Source of the DNA: an uncultured beta proteobacterium
GTDB lineage: Bacteria > Pseudomonadota > Gammaproteobacteria > Burkholderiales > Rhodocyclaceae
Direction of reading: 5' to 3'
Assembly (NCBI GenBank): GCA_903886975.1
Contig: CAISOB010000015.1
Coordinates: 27,870 to 91,869 of the forward strand
DNA length: 64,000 nt
In this document: piece after piece, positions 46,869 to 59,910 of the stretch
Numbering within the stretch: the stretch's first letter is position 1
Layout: each line of letters opens with the position of its first letter
Translations under genes and position numbers: made by a program
Notes under the pieces: model-generated
Told to the model about the DNA's origin: nothing
Databases searched by the model: none
Seen by the model: the letters and a program-made list of their open reading frames with translations, nothing else

Positions 46869-48248
46869 CTAGAATTTGTGGGCACCGTGGGCGCCAAGGC
46901 TCATCTGGTATTGCAGGAAAATCTGGTTGTCCGTCATGCCCTGAATGGACTTGTCCTGGGCAAATTGCAGGCGAATGCGGCTGAACTCGCTCGGGTTGTA
47001 ATCGAGCATCACGGCGTAACTGCTCGGGGCGTAATTGGGGCGCAGCAGCGCGGCGTTGTTGATGCCGTAGTCGACGCTGCCCACATCGAGCCGCTCGCCG
47101 CGCAGGCCGACTCGCCACGTCGGCGCAAACTGGTAGACGGTCTGCACATACCAGCCCGATTGCGTGGATGCATAGCGCCCCGCCGAAGGTCCAAGCGAAG
47201 CGCCATTCGGGTCGTAAGTCAGATCGCCACTCTCGATCCGCCGCAGGTATTCGCCCTGGAGCTTGACATAGGTGTTGGTGGCGTTGCCGTTCGGCGCCCA
47301 TTTCCAGACGCCGTCGGCAATCCACAGCTTGCTGCTGCCGCTGAAACTATTGCTGACGGCCACGCTTGCCGCATCGCTGTCGTCCCATTGCCGATCATGC
47401 GGCGAGGTGGCGAGCAGCGAAAGGCCGGCGCGCCAGCTGTTGCTGACGCCGAGATCACCGCCGACGTGCGCAAAAAGGGCGCTCGCCCCGGAGCCGTTCT
47501 TGTCGCGGTCGGTGCCGGGGTAACTGGCGCCGCGGCCCAGTTCGGCGCCGAATTCGAGAAAGGTATCGGTCGGTGCAAGCCAGCGCAGTTGAACCCCGTC
47601 ATTATTGAATTGACCGCCGAGAAAGGCTTTGTAGGCTAGCGGCGGATCGACGAAGTCCCAAGTATGGGAGTGTTGCTCGTTGAGATAGCCGATGCCGGAG
47701 AAATAACGCCCGGCTTTCAAGGTCAGGCCATGCGGCAGCGAAATGGTCTGGACGAAAGCCTCCTCGGTCGACACCGTATTGTCGGGATGGATGGAAAAAT
47801 TCATCGCGCCGTAGAACAGATGATCGATATTGGCCGAAACCCCAAGCTCGCTTTCGGTCAGGCTGAAACCCCGCTGCGGCTTGATATCGTCAATGACACT
47901 GCCGGGCAGATGGAAGCCGGTGATGTGATAGTCCTTCGGGTTCTGCGAAAGATTGCTGTACTGGCCCGAGAGGATCAGCGAGATGTCCGGATTGAAGGCG
48001 TTGGCCCCGGTCGGTGTGGCAGCGGGTGTGCTCGCCGCCATCTCGGCCTTGGTCGCCGCGCTCTCGGCCGAGGTGGCCTTGGCTTCCGCCTGGACCAGGC
48101 GATTTTCCAGGTCACTGATGCGTTTTTCATAGGCTGCGCGCAGTTGCGCAACTTCATCGCGCAGGGCGCGCAGATCGGCGTCATCGGCTGCAAAGGCAAT
48201 GGCGGGGATCGATAGCAGCGCCGCCAGCACAGTAGAGTAGATTCTCAT
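46869..48248 (-). CDS. Outer-membrane beta-barrel protein with N-terminal coiled coil
   Basis: This 459-residue protein starts at ATG 48248 (MRIYSTVLAALLSIPAIAFA signal peptide, GGAGAAGAG before the start). Residues ~22-75 form a Glu/Ala-rich coiled coil (LRALRDEVAQLRAAYEKRI), which in trimeric porins anchors to peptidoglycan or aids trimer formation. The rest is a barrel with amphipathic strands, and the last residue is Phe (GAHKF), the BAM recognition signal. Its place directly before znuA (10 bases) suggests it lets metal through the outer membrane. No TonB box or plug is visible, so it is porin-like. Confidence 0.78.
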   Translation of the reverse strand: MRIYSTVLAALLSIPAIAFAADDADLRALRDEVAQLRAAYEKRISDLENRLVQAEAKATSAESAATKAEMAASTPAATPTGANAFNPDISLILSGQYSNLSQNPKDYHITGFHLPGSVIDDIKPQRGFSLTESELGVSANIDHLFYGAMNFSIHPDNTVSTEEAFVQTISLPHGLTLKAGRYFSGIGYLNEQHSHTWDFVDPPLAYKAFLGGQFNNDGVQLRWLAPTDTFLEFGAELGRGASYPGTDRDKNGSGASALFAHVGGDLGVSNSWRAGLSLLATSPHDRQWDDSDAASVAVSNSFSGSSKLWIADGVWKWAPNGNATNTYVKLQGEYLRRIESGDLTYDPNGASLGPSAGRYASTQSGWYVQTVYQFAPTWRVGLRGERLDVGSVDYGINNAALLRPNYAPSSYAVMLDYNPSEFSRIRLQFAQDKSIQGMTDNQIFLQYQMSLGAHGAHKF

Positions 48249-48308
48249 GTCTCTTCTCCAAAGCAATGGGAAAGCCGTCTGCGCCATGCAAACGGCGAGA
48301 GCAAGACG

Positions 48309-48644
48309 TCAGAGCAGGACCGGTGGCGCGCGTGCCGGGTAGGATGCCGCGAAATGCGCTGGTGCGTCAGCGCGCGAAGGTTCATGAAAGATGATGGCCG
48401 CGGCCTGCGCTTCGGCAACCGTCGGCATCAATGCGGGTGGTGCGGCATTGAGCGCGGCGAAGGCGATGCACGTCGTGCACTCGCTGGAGGGCGCATTCTT
48501 GTCTTTGCCATCGCCGCTGTCCGCAGGGACGGATGCGGCGCGCAGGTCGGCACCGATATGCCCAATCGCGTGAACGAAAGATGCTTGCTGCGCACCGAAC
48601 AGAAACAGGGCGCAGACGACTAGGAAGAAAGTATGGCGGCGCAT
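48309..48644 (-). CDS. Small exported Cys/His protein (DUF2946-like), copy B
   Basis: This 111-residue protein starts at ATG 48644 (MRRHTFFLVVCALFLFGAQQ signal). After the signal it has HAIGHIG, a CTTC pair (SSECTTCIAFAALNAAPPA) and a C-terminal ARAPPVLL. The paralogue at 49124-49456 has the same plan (HWIGHIG, CETC, GARAPPAVL), so this is a duplicated family. The His and CxxC pairs suggest metal binding, and the genes sit in a metal-uptake cluster. The layout recalls DUF2946 proteins, but function is not known. Confidence 0.7.
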   Translation of the reverse strand: MRRHTFFLVVCALFLFGAQQASFVHAIGHIGADLRAASVPADSGDGKDKNAPSSECTTCIAFAALNAAPPALMPTVAEAQAAAIIFHEPSRADAPAHFAASYPARAPPVLL

Positions 48645-48664
48645 CGGCAAACAGTCGCGCGACC

Positions 48665-49057
48665 TTACCCGATGGTCACATCGAACTTCCTGTGGCTCTC
48701 CGCTTCGCAAGTCCCAAAGCCGTGCAGACCATCGACCAGCCAGTTGCAGTACAAGTGGTTTCCGTTGGCATTGGTCAGCGTCGTGATCACGCGCCCAACC
48801 GTGTGCTTGTGGTCATATGACTGCGCGAGCGGGTGATCAGGCGCCGCCTGTGTGCGCCACGCGCCGGTATAGAGCTGGCCGTCCAGGGTGACTTCAATTT
48901 GATGCGGCTGAACGAAGTTCTGTCGCACGAGTCCGCTTCCGCCTTGCCCGGCTTCCTCCGGCACCAAGGTCAGGGATACCGGCGCGCACCCGGAAAGGAA
49001 TGTTGCCGACATAATGCCCATCGACGCGGCGAGTGCACGCGTGCTGAACGCCTTCAT
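48665..49057 (-). CDS. Small lipoprotein, unknown function
   Basis: This 130-residue lipoprotein starts at ATG 49057 with GGAG before it. The signal ends in the lipobox TFLSGC (Cys near residue 24). The mature part reads as a beta-rich domain (HQIEVTLDGQLYTGAW, then HLYCNWLVDGLHGFGTCEAE) with two further Cys that could form a disulfide. It lies between the two paralogous Cys/His proteins in the metal cluster. I do not recognise a family. Confidence 0.65.
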   Translation of the reverse strand: MKAFSTRALAASMGIMSATFLSGCAPVSLTLVPEEAGQGGSGLVRQNFVQPHQIEVTLDGQLYTGAWRTQAAPDHPLAQSYDHKHTVGRVITTLTNANGNHLYCNWLVDGLHGFGTCEAESHRKFDVTIG

Positions 49058-49123
49058 GATTTGTCTCCAAAGCAATGGCCAAGCCGGCCGCGGTATGCGG
49101 ACGGCGACAACACGAGCAAGGCT

Positions 49124-49456
49124 TCAGAGAACGGCGGGCGGCGCGCGCGCGCCGTAGGGCAGCGCGGAACGTGCCGGCACTTCAGGCAGAAGAATTTCAG
49201 TGAATGAAATCGCCGCCGCAGGCACGATGTCAATCGGCGCGACAAACGCGGGGGGCGCGGCGGTGAGCGCGGCGAGGGCCGCACAGGTCTCGCAGGAACG
49301 ATCGGAATGCCCGTCACCGTCGGCGCCACCCTGGACGGACACGGCGCTGGTCGTCACGCCGATATGGCCGATCCAGTGGGCGAAAGCGAACTGCTGCGCG
49401 GCAAGCAATAAGAAGGCGCAGACAATGGCAATCAGCGGCGACGTTCGGTGGCTCAT
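49124..49456 (-). CDS. Small exported Cys/His protein (DUF2946-like), copy A
   Basis: This 110-residue paralogue of the 48309-48644 protein starts at ATG 49456 (MSHRTSPLIAIVCAFLLLAAQQ signal). It keeps HWIGHIG, a CETC pair near residue 59 and the C-terminal GARAPPAVL. It is probably first in the minus-strand metal-uptake operon. The shared spacing of the IGHIG and CxxC motifs with copy B suggests a conserved metal or redox role. Confidence 0.68.
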   Translation of the reverse strand: MSHRTSPLIAIVCAFLLLAAQQFAFAHWIGHIGVTTSAVSVQGGADGDGHSDRSCETCAALAALTAAPPAFVAPIDIVPAAAISFTEILLPEVPARSALPYGARAPPAVL

Positions 49457-49600
49457 GGTGACCATCTTAGTCCACTAAACCGTCTCGGGGGTTCAATCGT
49501 CAGCGGGACAACACGCTTTCCGACTTTGAAATCCGATGCAAGTGCCTTTACCGTCTGGCGGCTGCAAGCGTGCCGACCGGCGCGGGTTCGGGCCGCCGCC

Positions 49601-50563
<963 letters not shown>

Positions 50564-50588
50564 CTAGCTCCGGAAAGGTCAGGACGAA

Positions 50589-50651
50589 ATTATAACCGGC
50601 AATCAATAGCCGTTCCCTCATCGGGGACTTTCCATCAAAGTATCTTATAAT
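50589..50651. promoter_or_regulatory. Divergent trxB / crp-like promoter region
   Basis: TATAAT occurs on the plus strand at 50646-50651 (towards the Crp/Fnr gene) and on the minus strand at 50589-50594 (towards trxB). Both are perfect -10 boxes; neither has a clear -35 at 16-18 bases, so activators may help. Confidence 0.45.
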
Positions 50652-50696
50652 CGCTCCATAAGCATTTGAAATAGCGCTCAAATGAAAGAGAACCCC

Positions 50697-51371
50697 ATGG
50701 CAAGAGAAGTGCGTCCGTCGGGTCAGGGCTCTGCACGGTCGGTATTGCAAAACATCCTGCTGTTCGCCGGCCTTTCCGAAACGCAGCTCGAACAGATTGC
50801 GCGCATGGCGGTGAGCCGCAAGGTGCCGCGCAATACGACGATCGTCCGTGCCGGCGACTACACGGACTCGCTTTTCGTCATCGTCAGCGGCAGCGCCAAA
50901 GTCATGAACCGCGATGCCGAAGGCAACGAAGTCATTTTGACCCTGCTCGGCGCCGGCGAATGCTTTGGCGAAATGGGGCTGATCGACGGTTCGCCGCGCT
51001 CGGCTGATGTGGTCACCAGCGAACCCTGCGAACTCCTCGAGATTGCCAAGGTCGATTTCACCAAGGCCCTGGCGGAAAACGTCGACCTCTGCCTGAACAT
51101 CATGAAGAGCCTGGTGCTGCGCTTGCGCATGGCGAATCGCAAGATCGAGAGCCTGGCGCTGATGGACGTGTACGGCCGGGTCGCCAAGCTGCTTCTCGAT
51201 CTTTCCGAACAGGAAGGCGACTTGCGCCTGATCCGCCGCAAGGTGACCAAACAGGACATGGCCAAAATGGTCGGCGCCTCGCGCGAGATGGTCAGCCGGG
51301 TGATGCGGGATCTCGAGGCCAGCAACTACATTCGCATCGAAGACGGTCGCATCGTTCTGACCGGGGATTAA
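50697..51371 (+). CDS. Crp/Fnr-family transcriptional regulator
   Basis: From ATG 50697 the protein has 224 residues (a second in-frame ATG at 50682 would add five). The cyclic-nucleotide-binding fold spans about 18-135; its phosphate-binding cassette reads FGEMGLIDGSPRSADVV, keeping the Gly-Glu and Arg-Ser-Ala of cAMP-binding CRP. The C-terminal helix-turn-helix is TKQDMAKMVGASREMVSRVM (about 177-196). The N-terminal Fnr cysteines are missing, so it does not carry an oxygen-sensing cluster. Targets are unknown. Confidence 0.9.
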   Translation: MAREVRPSGQGSARSVLQNILLFAGLSETQLEQIARMAVSRKVPRNTTIVRAGDYTDSLFVIVSGSAKVMNRDAEGNEVILTLLGAGECFGEMGLIDGSPRSADVVTSEPCELLEIAKVDFTKALAENVDLCLNIMKSLVLRLRMANRKIESLALMDVYGRVAKLLLDLSEQEGDLRLIRRKVTKQDMAKMVGASREMVSRVMRDLEASNYIRIEDGRIVLTGD

Positions 51372-51417
51372 GCGCAGACGGCTATAATGGCCTTTTGCCC
51401 AATCGCTACGCATATCG

Positions 51418-53760
51418 ATGGCTTCGCTCAACAAGATCACCGGCCGCATGGATGGCGCCGCCGAGGCGCCCAATCCGCTGCCGGAGAAAATTGCGCTGGT
51501 GCTGCAGGAGTCGCGCTGGCTGGCGCTGATCGTCCTGGCGGCGTTCCTCGGTCTCGCGCTGTGGGGCTATCAGCGCGGCGATCCGGGCTGGTCGCATGCG
51601 GTGCAGGGCGTCGTCCTGCACAATCCCGCCGGCCGTGGCGGCGCCTGGCTCGCCGACCTGCTGCTTTATGTCTTCGGCCTGTCGGCATGGTGGTGGGTGG
51701 TGCTGATGCTGGCGCTCGTCTGGTGGGGCTACCGTCGCCTCGACGGCCTGCGCACGGCCGACCGGCGGCCGCTGTATATTGCGCTGGCTGGATTCGTCGT
51801 GCTGATCGTCGCCAGCAGCGGGCTCGAAGCCTTGCGCTTCTATTCGCTCAAGGCCCAGCTGCCACTTGTTCCGGGCGGCATGCTGGGCATCGAAATCGGC
51901 AGGCTGTCGGTGCACTATCTCGGCTACACCGGCGCAACGCTGACCCTGCTCGCTACCCTGGCGCTCGGGTGGAGCATTTTTTCCGGAATGTCCTGGCTTT
52001 CGGCAGCCGAACATTTTGGCGCCCTGCTCGATTTCATCTACCGCACCGTGCGCGATCAGATCGAACGCTGGCAGGACCGGCGCATCGGCCGCGAGGTGGC
52101 GCGCGAACGCGAAGCGGTGGTCGAAGACGAGAAGCGGCGTGTCGAAACGCATGAACCGATCTTCATCGAAACGCCGAAACCGGCCGCCGCGCTGCCGGTC
52201 AAGGTCGAAAAACGGATCGAGCGCGAACGCCAGGTGCCGCTGTTTCCCGAAGCGGTGGTCGGCGGCCTGTTGCCGCCGCTGCATCTGCTCGAACCCGGAA
52301 CGCCGCAGACCGATCGCGTCAGTCCGGAAAGCCTTGAATACACTTCGCGCCTGATCGAGCGCCGGCTTGCCGATTTCGGCGTGCAGGCGCGCGTGCTGGC
52401 CGCCTATCCGGGGCCGGTGATCACGCGCTACGAAATCGAGCCGGCGGTCGGCGTCAAGGGCGCGCAGATCGTCAATCTCGCCAAGGATCTGGCGCGCGCG
52501 CTGTCGATGGTCTCGGTGCGCGTTGTCGAGACGGTGCCCGGCAAGTCGTGCATGGCGCTCGAGCTGCCGAACGCCAAGCGCCAGATCGTGCGCCTCTCGG
52601 AAATCATCTCGAGCGCCGCCTACCACGACATGAGTTCGCCGCTGGCCATGACGCTCGGCAAGGACATCGGCGGCAACCCGGTGGTCGTAGACCTCGCCAA
52701 GATGCCGCACCTGCTGGTTGCCGGCACGACCGGTTCGGGCAAGTCGGTCGGCCTCAACGCCATGATATTGTCATTACTGTACAAGTCCGAGCCGGACAAG
52801 GTGCGGTTGATCCTGGTCGATCCGAAAATGCTCGAGCTGTCGATCTACGAAGGCATCCCGCACCTGCTTGCGCCGGTGGTCGTCGACATGAAGCACGCGG
52901 CCAACGCGCTGTCCTGGTGCGTCGGCGAAATGGACAAGCGCTACAAGCTGATGTCGGCGCTCGGCGTGCGCAATATCGCCGGCCTCAATCACCGCATCAA
53001 GGACGCCGAGAAAGTCGGCGGCAAGCTGGCCAATCCCTTCTCGCTGACGCCGGAAGCGCCGGAACCGCTGGTGCCGATGCCGAACATCGTCGTCGTCATC
53101 GACGAACTCGCCGACCTGATGATGGTCGCCGGCAAGAAGGTCGAGCAGCTGATCGCGCGCCTTGCGCAGAAAGCGCGCGCCGCCGGCATCCACCTGATTC
53201 TCGCGACGCAGCGGCCGTCGGTCGATGTGATCACCGGCCTGATCAAGGCCAACATTCCGACGCGCATGTCCTTCCAGGTGTCGTCGAAAATCGATTCGCG
53301 CACCATCCTCGACCAGATGGGCGCCGAAGCGCTGCTCGGACAGGGCGACATGCTCTACCTGGCGCCGGGAACCGGCTACCCGACGCGCGTGCACGGCGCC
53401 TTCGTCGCCGACGACGAAGTGCATCGCGTCGTCGATTATCTGAAACGCGCCGGCGCGCCGAATTACGTCGAAGGCGTGCTGAGCGGCGCCGCGCTCGATG
53501 ATGACGAGGAAGGCGGCAACGGCGACGAGGAGGGCGGCGGCGAGGGTCGGGGTGATGGCGAATCCGACGCGCTCTACGATCAGGCCGTCGAAATCGTCAT
53601 GAAGAACCGCCGCGCGTCGATCTCGCTGGTGCAGCGCCACCTGCGCATCGGCTACAACCGCTCGGCACGGCTCATCGAGGCCATGGAAAAAGCCGGCTTG
53701 GTCTCGGCGATGGACGGCCGCGGCGGCCGCGAGGTCATCGCCCGCAGGGAAGGAAGCTGA
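51418..53760 (+). CDS. ftsK: DNA translocase FtsK
   Basis: FtsK (780 residues) is anchored at the septum and pumps DNA during chromosome segregation. An N-terminal four-helix membrane domain (about 25-200) is followed by a short linker. Then comes the alpha/beta RecA-like motor with Walker [13 protein letters not shown] (about 437-448) and Walker [13 protein letters not shown] (about 559-570), an acidic Gly-rich stretch (about 697-716), and the KOPS-reading gamma winged helix ([20 protein letters not shown]). The stop overlaps the lolA start. Confidence 0.96.
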   Translation: MASLNKITGRMDGAAEAPNPLPEKIALVLQESRWLALIVLAAFLGLALWGYQRGDPGWSHAVQGVVLHNPAGRGGAWLADLLLYVFGLSAWWWVVLMLALVWWGYRRLDGLRTADRRPLYIALAGFVVLIVASSGLEALRFYSLKAQLPLVPGGMLGIEIGRLSVHYLGYTGATLTLLATLALGWSIFSGMSWLSAAEHFGALLDFIYRTVRDQIERWQDRRIGREVAREREAVVEDEKRRVETHEPIFIETPKPAAALPVKVEKRIERERQVPLFPEAVVGGLLPPLHLLEPGTPQTDRVSPESLEYTSRLIERRLADFGVQARVLAAYPGPVITRYEIEPAVGVKGAQIVNLAKDLARALSMVSVRVVETVPGKSCMALELPNAKRQIVRLSEIISSAAYHDMSSPLAMTLGKDIGGNPVVVDLAKMPHLLVAGTTGSGKSVGLNAMILSLLYKSEPDKVRLILVDPKMLELSIYEGIPHLLAPVVVDMKHAANALSWCVGEMDKRYKLMSALGVRNIAGLNHRIKDAEKVGGKLANPFSLTPEAPEPLVPMPNIVVVIDELADLMMVAGKKVEQLIARLAQKARAAGIHLILATQRPSVDVITGLIKANIPTRMSFQVSSKIDSRTILDQMGAEALLGQGDMLYLAPGTGYPTRVHGAFVADDEVHRVVDYLKRAGAPNYVEGVLSGAALDDDEEGGNGDEEGGGEGRGDGESDALYDQAVEIVMKNRRASISLVQRHLRIGYNRSARLIEAMEKAGLVSAMDGRGGREVIARREGS

Positions 53761-54399
53761 TGTTCGAGAATGCAATTTTTCACCGCACGGGTGCGGTGTT
53801 CGGGTTTGCTTTGCTGGCGCTGAGTCTGCTTGCAGCCCAGCCTGCCCATGCCGGCGCGATCGACAAGCTGCATCAATTTCTCGAAACGACGAAGACCTTG
53901 CGCGCCGATTTTTCACAGACGGTGGTCGCCAAGAACGGCAAGAAGCCGCAAGTCTCGAACGGCGTGCTGATGCTCTCGCGCCCCGGCAAGTTCCGCTGGC
54001 AGATCGAACGGCCGTACGCGCAGCTGTTGGTCGGCGATGGCGACAAGGTGTGGATTTACGATCCGGACCTGCGCCAGGTGACGGTGAAGAAGATCGGCAA
54101 CGCGCTCGGCAGCACGCCGGCGGCACTGCTCGTCGGCGACGAATCGCACAACTCGCTCGACAAGAATTTCACGCTGCGCGAAGCCGGCGAGCGCGACGGG
54201 CTCGAATGGCTTGAAGCACTGCCTAAACAGCCCGACAGCGGTTTCGAGAAACTGCAGCTCGGCTTTTCCGGCGGTGACCTCAAGGCGATGGAACTCTACG
54301 ACAACTTCGGGCAGACGACTTCGCTTGCCTTCTCGCGCCTCGAGCGCAATCCGCAGATCGCGCCGGGCCAATTCCGTTTCACGCCGCCAGCCGGCGTCG

Positions 54400-54416
<17 letters not shown>
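53760..54416 (+). CDS. lolA: Outer-membrane lipoprotein carrier protein LolA
   Basis: LolA (218 residues) is the periplasmic shuttle for lipoproteins. A signal peptide ends at AHA (residue ~31); then DKLHQFLETTKTLRADFSQTV, the SRPGKFRWQIERPY core and a C-terminal RFTPPAGVDVI are as in the family. ATG 53760 overlaps the ftsK TGA by one base. rarA begins inside its end. Confidence 0.95.
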
Positions 54417-57020
<2,604 letters not shown>

Positions 57021-57036
57021 TTGTTTCGGCGCAGGC

Positions 57037-57059
57037 TAACTCGCGCGCAGCGCGAGTTA
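57037..57059. repeat. Hairpin between the two serS tails
   Basis: TAACTCGCGC / GCGCGAGTTA (57037-57046, 57050-57059) with a GCA loop forms a 10-bp stem. There is no T-tract, so it is not a clear terminator. It lies in the 65-base spacer between serS and its duplicated tail. Confidence 0.6.
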
Positions 57060-57095
57060 AGCCGCGTAGCGGCGGCCGTAGCCAAAATCGCCGGC

Positions 57096-57185
57096 GCGCT
57101 GACGGCAGCATCAGAATCCCCGACGCGTTGCGTCCCTACATGCGTGGTGCAGAGATTATCACGCTGCCACGCTGATTGTTTCGGC
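57096..57185 (+). pseudogene. Remnant of a second serS 3' end
   Basis: This 90-base segment repeats 56941-57030 with an offset of 155 bases, including the last 26 codons of serS, the stop and ten bases beyond. Seven bases differ, and all seven are third-position changes that leave the protein ([17 protein letters not shown]...TLPR) unchanged. It has no start of its own. The pattern shows that the copy came from a working but diverged serS, most likely left by homologous recombination with a foreign allele. Confidence 0.88.
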
Positions 57186-57221
57186 AGAGACGGTCATACC
57201 AACCGCATTACGCAAAACCAT

Positions 57222-57293
57222 CGTCATTCCGGCGAAAGCCGGAATCCAGGCTATTGGCGTGGGAACTGGGTCCCGGCTTTTGCCGGGACGACG
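57222..57293. repeat. Dispersed 72-bp palindromic repeat, copy 3
   Basis: The left arm CGTCATTCCGGCGAAAGCCG is identical to copies at 33203 and 35484. The right arm GTCCCGGCTTTTGCCGGGAC then GACG closely mirrors it. It lies between the serS remnant and mltF. Confidence 0.9.
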
Positions 57294-57324
57294 CTCATCG
57301 TGTTCCAATCGGCCTCCCGCAGCA

Positions 57325-58791
57325 TCACAGTGCCTGGCGCTTTGGGTCCTTATCCGGGCGGTGTGGAGACCATCGCTGCGGCGATTTGAAACCGGCGCGC
57401 TTGGCTGCCGGAATCTTCTTGCCAGCCGGCGTTTGCTTCACCACCTTCACCTTGTCCATCGGGCGGTAGGGCCGCTCATGACGATTGAGAATGTCGCTGT
57501 AGATGCGCACGTTCTCGGCCATGATTACCGCTTCGCCACCGCGCCCCTTGCCCGATTTGAGCCGGTTGTAATACTGCGGCCTGGCCAGCAGCGGCAGGAT
57601 CTTCTTCATTTCATACCACGAGTCGGGGTTGGCCTTTTGCGTCGTGGCCAGGTAGCGGGCGGCATTGAGATGGCCCATGCCGAGATTGTAGGCGGCGAGC
57701 GCCAGCCACAAGCGGTCGGGCTCGCGAACGCTCGGCGGCAGGGCGTCACGCAGGTCGTTCAGGTATTGCGCCCCGGCGCGAATGCTCTGGGCCGGGTCGA
57801 GGCGGTTGCTGACCCGCAGCAAATCGGCAGTGTCTTCGGTCAGCATCATCAGACCGCGCACGCCCGTCGGGCTGGTCGCCAGCGGATCCCATTGCGATTC
57901 CTGGTAGGCGAGGGCGGCGAGCAGCCGCCAGTCGATGCCGGTGCTCGTCTGCGCCGCATGAAACAGGGGCCGATAGAGTGGCAAGACCGTGTGAATGCGC
58001 TCGATGAAACGCACGCTGTCGGCTTGCGTGAGCCTATCCACGTGCCCGAAATAGCGGTCCTTCAGGCGGTCCATTTCCCCGCTTTTCTGAATGCGCTCGA
58101 GAAAGGCATTGGCTTTGGCGATCAAACCCGGCTCGACGCCCGGCGCAAAAAGCCAGACGATGGGACGCTCCTCGCCGATCACCAGCGAGTCCTGCAATTC
58201 GGGGTAGTAATTGCTGCCGATGTCGAACTCGGCGTTGTTGACCAGGGTGGCATCGAAGCGCCGAGCGGCGACGCCTTCCATCAGATCGAGTTCATTGTGC
58301 CGGTCTTCCGCGGCGATGATCAGATCGGGCACCTTCTTCGCGATTTCGCGCAGCGCGGCCTCCTGCCGCGAGCCGGCGACGACATGGACGGTCTTGCCGG
58401 CCAGTTGCTTGATCGCGGTGAGCGGCAGCGAGGCTTCGGGCGTGACGAGGACGTTGTGGCTGTGGTAATAGGGCACGCTGGCCTTCAACTCCGGATCGTC
58501 GACCGGAATTTGCCATGCCGCGGCCAGGTGCGCTTCGCCGTCCTTCAGCCGGCGCATGATGTCGGCGTCATTGTCGGCGACGACGATGCGGTATTTCAGA
58601 CCGAGATCCTGCGCCAGCATGCAGGCCAGATCGTAATCGAAGCCGCTCGCGCCGTTGCCGTCATCCGGCGTATAGGTGGTCGAGCCGGGCCGCGTCAGGA
58701 TGACCAGTTCTTTTGCCGTGGCGAGTGCCTGCGGCGGCTTCTCGCCGCAACCGGCCATGCACACCGCAAAAACCAGGAGGATGAAGCGCAT
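57325..58791 (-). CDS. mltF: Membrane-bound lytic murein transglycosylase F
   Basis: This 488-residue lipoprotein-like enzyme has a lipobox MAGC at about residue 14. An N-terminal periplasmic amino-acid-binding-like domain (about 28-265) is followed by a C-terminal SLT lytic transglycosylase domain (about 285-430), with catalytic Glu in LAYQESQWDPLATSPTGVRG and the NLGMGHLNAARYL motif. MltF cleaves peptidoglycan to 1,6-anhydro-muropeptides at the outer membrane. A basic tail follows. Confidence 0.94.
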   Translation of the reverse strand: MRFILLVFAVCMAGCGEKPPQALATAKELVILTRPGSTTYTPDDGNGASGFDYDLACMLAQDLGLKYRIVVADNDADIMRRLKDGEAHLAAAWQIPVDDPELKASVPYYHSHNVLVTPEASLPLTAIKQLAGKTVHVVAGSRQEAALREIAKKVPDLIIAAEDRHNELDLMEGVAARRFDATLVNNAEFDIGSNYYPELQDSLVIGEERPIVWLFAPGVEPGLIAKANAFLERIQKSGEMDRLKDRYFGHVDRLTQADSVRFIERIHTVLPLYRPLFHAAQTSTGIDWRLLAALAYQESQWDPLATSPTGVRGLMMLTEDTADLLRVSNRLDPAQSIRAGAQYLNDLRDALPPSVREPDRLWLALAAYNLGMGHLNAARYLATTQKANPDSWYEMKKILPLLARPQYYNRLKSGKGRGGEAVIMAENVRIYSDILNRHERPYRPMDKVKVVKQTPAGKKIPAAKRAGFKSPQRWSPHRPDKDPKRQAL

Positions 58792-58827
58792 CTATTGGTC
58801 GACTTGTGCTAACATCCTGCCCCTGAC

Positions 58828-58915
<88 letters not shown>

Positions 58916-58931
58916 GCAGGAACTATCCCCT

Positions 58932-58958
58932 AGCCAAACTCACAAGGTTTGGCTTTTT
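58932..58958 (+). terminator. Rho-independent terminator after tRNA-Ser
   Basis: AGCCAAAC / GTTTGGCT (58932-58939, 58947-58954) followed by TTTT lies 17 bases after the tRNA CCA end. Confidence 0.8.
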
Positions 58959-59452
58959 GCTTTCTCGGTTTCGTATCGCCACAGTCTAGCCAAATTCGAA
59001 TCGTTCTGGTGTGAGCGTGGTGCCGTCAACTCGGAGACGGTTACGCCGAGCCGGTCAGCAGCGGAAGAATAGACCCAAATTCGTCGTTGCGCGCAATTTC
59101 ACGATGCGCTGACGTGCCGGATGGCCGTCGGCAATCGCGTTCGTCGGCAGAATTTCGCCGCATTCCGATCATGGCTGTTGGGCAAGGCGAGGGATCGCGG
59201 TCAGGGGTAGCGGTCACAAAAACCTTGCAAGTGCGCCGATATCGAACTAACGTAAACAAAACACCTAATTAAGCCTCCTCACGGCACGTTCTGTGCGCTC
59301 ACTGCCTCGGCTTGATGAAAATCGCCGGGGCTTTCTTGTGTCCTTGAGCTTGACGAGGAAGGCTTTCGCAGCCATGAGCCGATATTCTCGTTTATTGACG
59401 CAGATTCATTGATTCCAGAACCGCTTATCAACTCTTCAAGGAGAATTGCAAG
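58959..59452. other. Intergenic region without a supported gene
   Basis: About 490 bases lie between the tRNA terminator and the RidA gene. Two short open frames on opposite strands around 59041-59272 are mirror images in other frames and lack ribosome-binding sites. A segment near 59150-59270 (CGATCATGGCTGTTGGGCAA and onwards) is not recognised. I see no RNA structure beyond the terminator. Confidence 0.5.
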
Positions 59453-59839
59453 GTGAATAATCAAATCATAAAGACCGACCAATCGTCGCCGGCCTTTGGT
59501 CCGTTTTCGCAGGCGGTGATGAAAGACGGTCTTCTTTACACTTCGGGATTGATGCCCTTTGTTCCCGGAAGCGGTGATCTGGTCAGCAACGATCTTGAAG
59601 AACAAATGCATCAGGCCATGCGCAATATGAAGGCGGTCCTCGCGGCCGCGGATATGACGATGGAAGACCTGATCCTGGTGACGATCTACACCACGGATAT
59701 GCAGGAATTCGCGACGCTGAACAAGGTTTATGCTTCCTATTTTGCGGGATTGTCCGTCTATCCCAGCCGGGCCGCAGTCGGGGTCTCCGCCCTGGCCAAG
59801 GCGGCGAGAATCGAATTGACGGCCATTGCCAAGAAGTAG
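59453..59839 (+). CDS. RidA family (YjgF/YER057c/UK114) protein
   Basis: This 128-residue RidA-fold protein starts at GTG 59453 with AAGGAG before it. It forms trimers that hydrolyse reactive enamine/imine intermediates made by PLP enzymes. The substrate Arg106 is kept in YPSRAAVGVSALAKAARIEL, and GPFSQAVMKDGLLYTSG (16-32) matches the family start. True RidA function is likely; it may protect against intermediates from the threonine/serine enzymes elsewhere. Confidence 0.92.
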   Translation: MNNQIIKTDQSSPAFGPFSQAVMKDGLLYTSGLMPFVPGSGDLVSNDLEEQMHQAMRNMKAVLAAADMTMEDLILVTIYTTDMQEFATLNKVYASYFAGLSVYPSRAAVGVSALAKAARIELTAIAKK

Positions 59840-59910
59840 CTTCGCCGGCTGCTGCCGGTTTCATCGGCGTCATGCAATAATGGAGGTGTGATCGATTTAT
59901 AGAGACCGCC

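Noticed and set aside
59041..59272. Two short opposite-strand frames after tRNA-Ser
   Set aside because: No ribosome-binding sites; mutually antisense; not protein-like.
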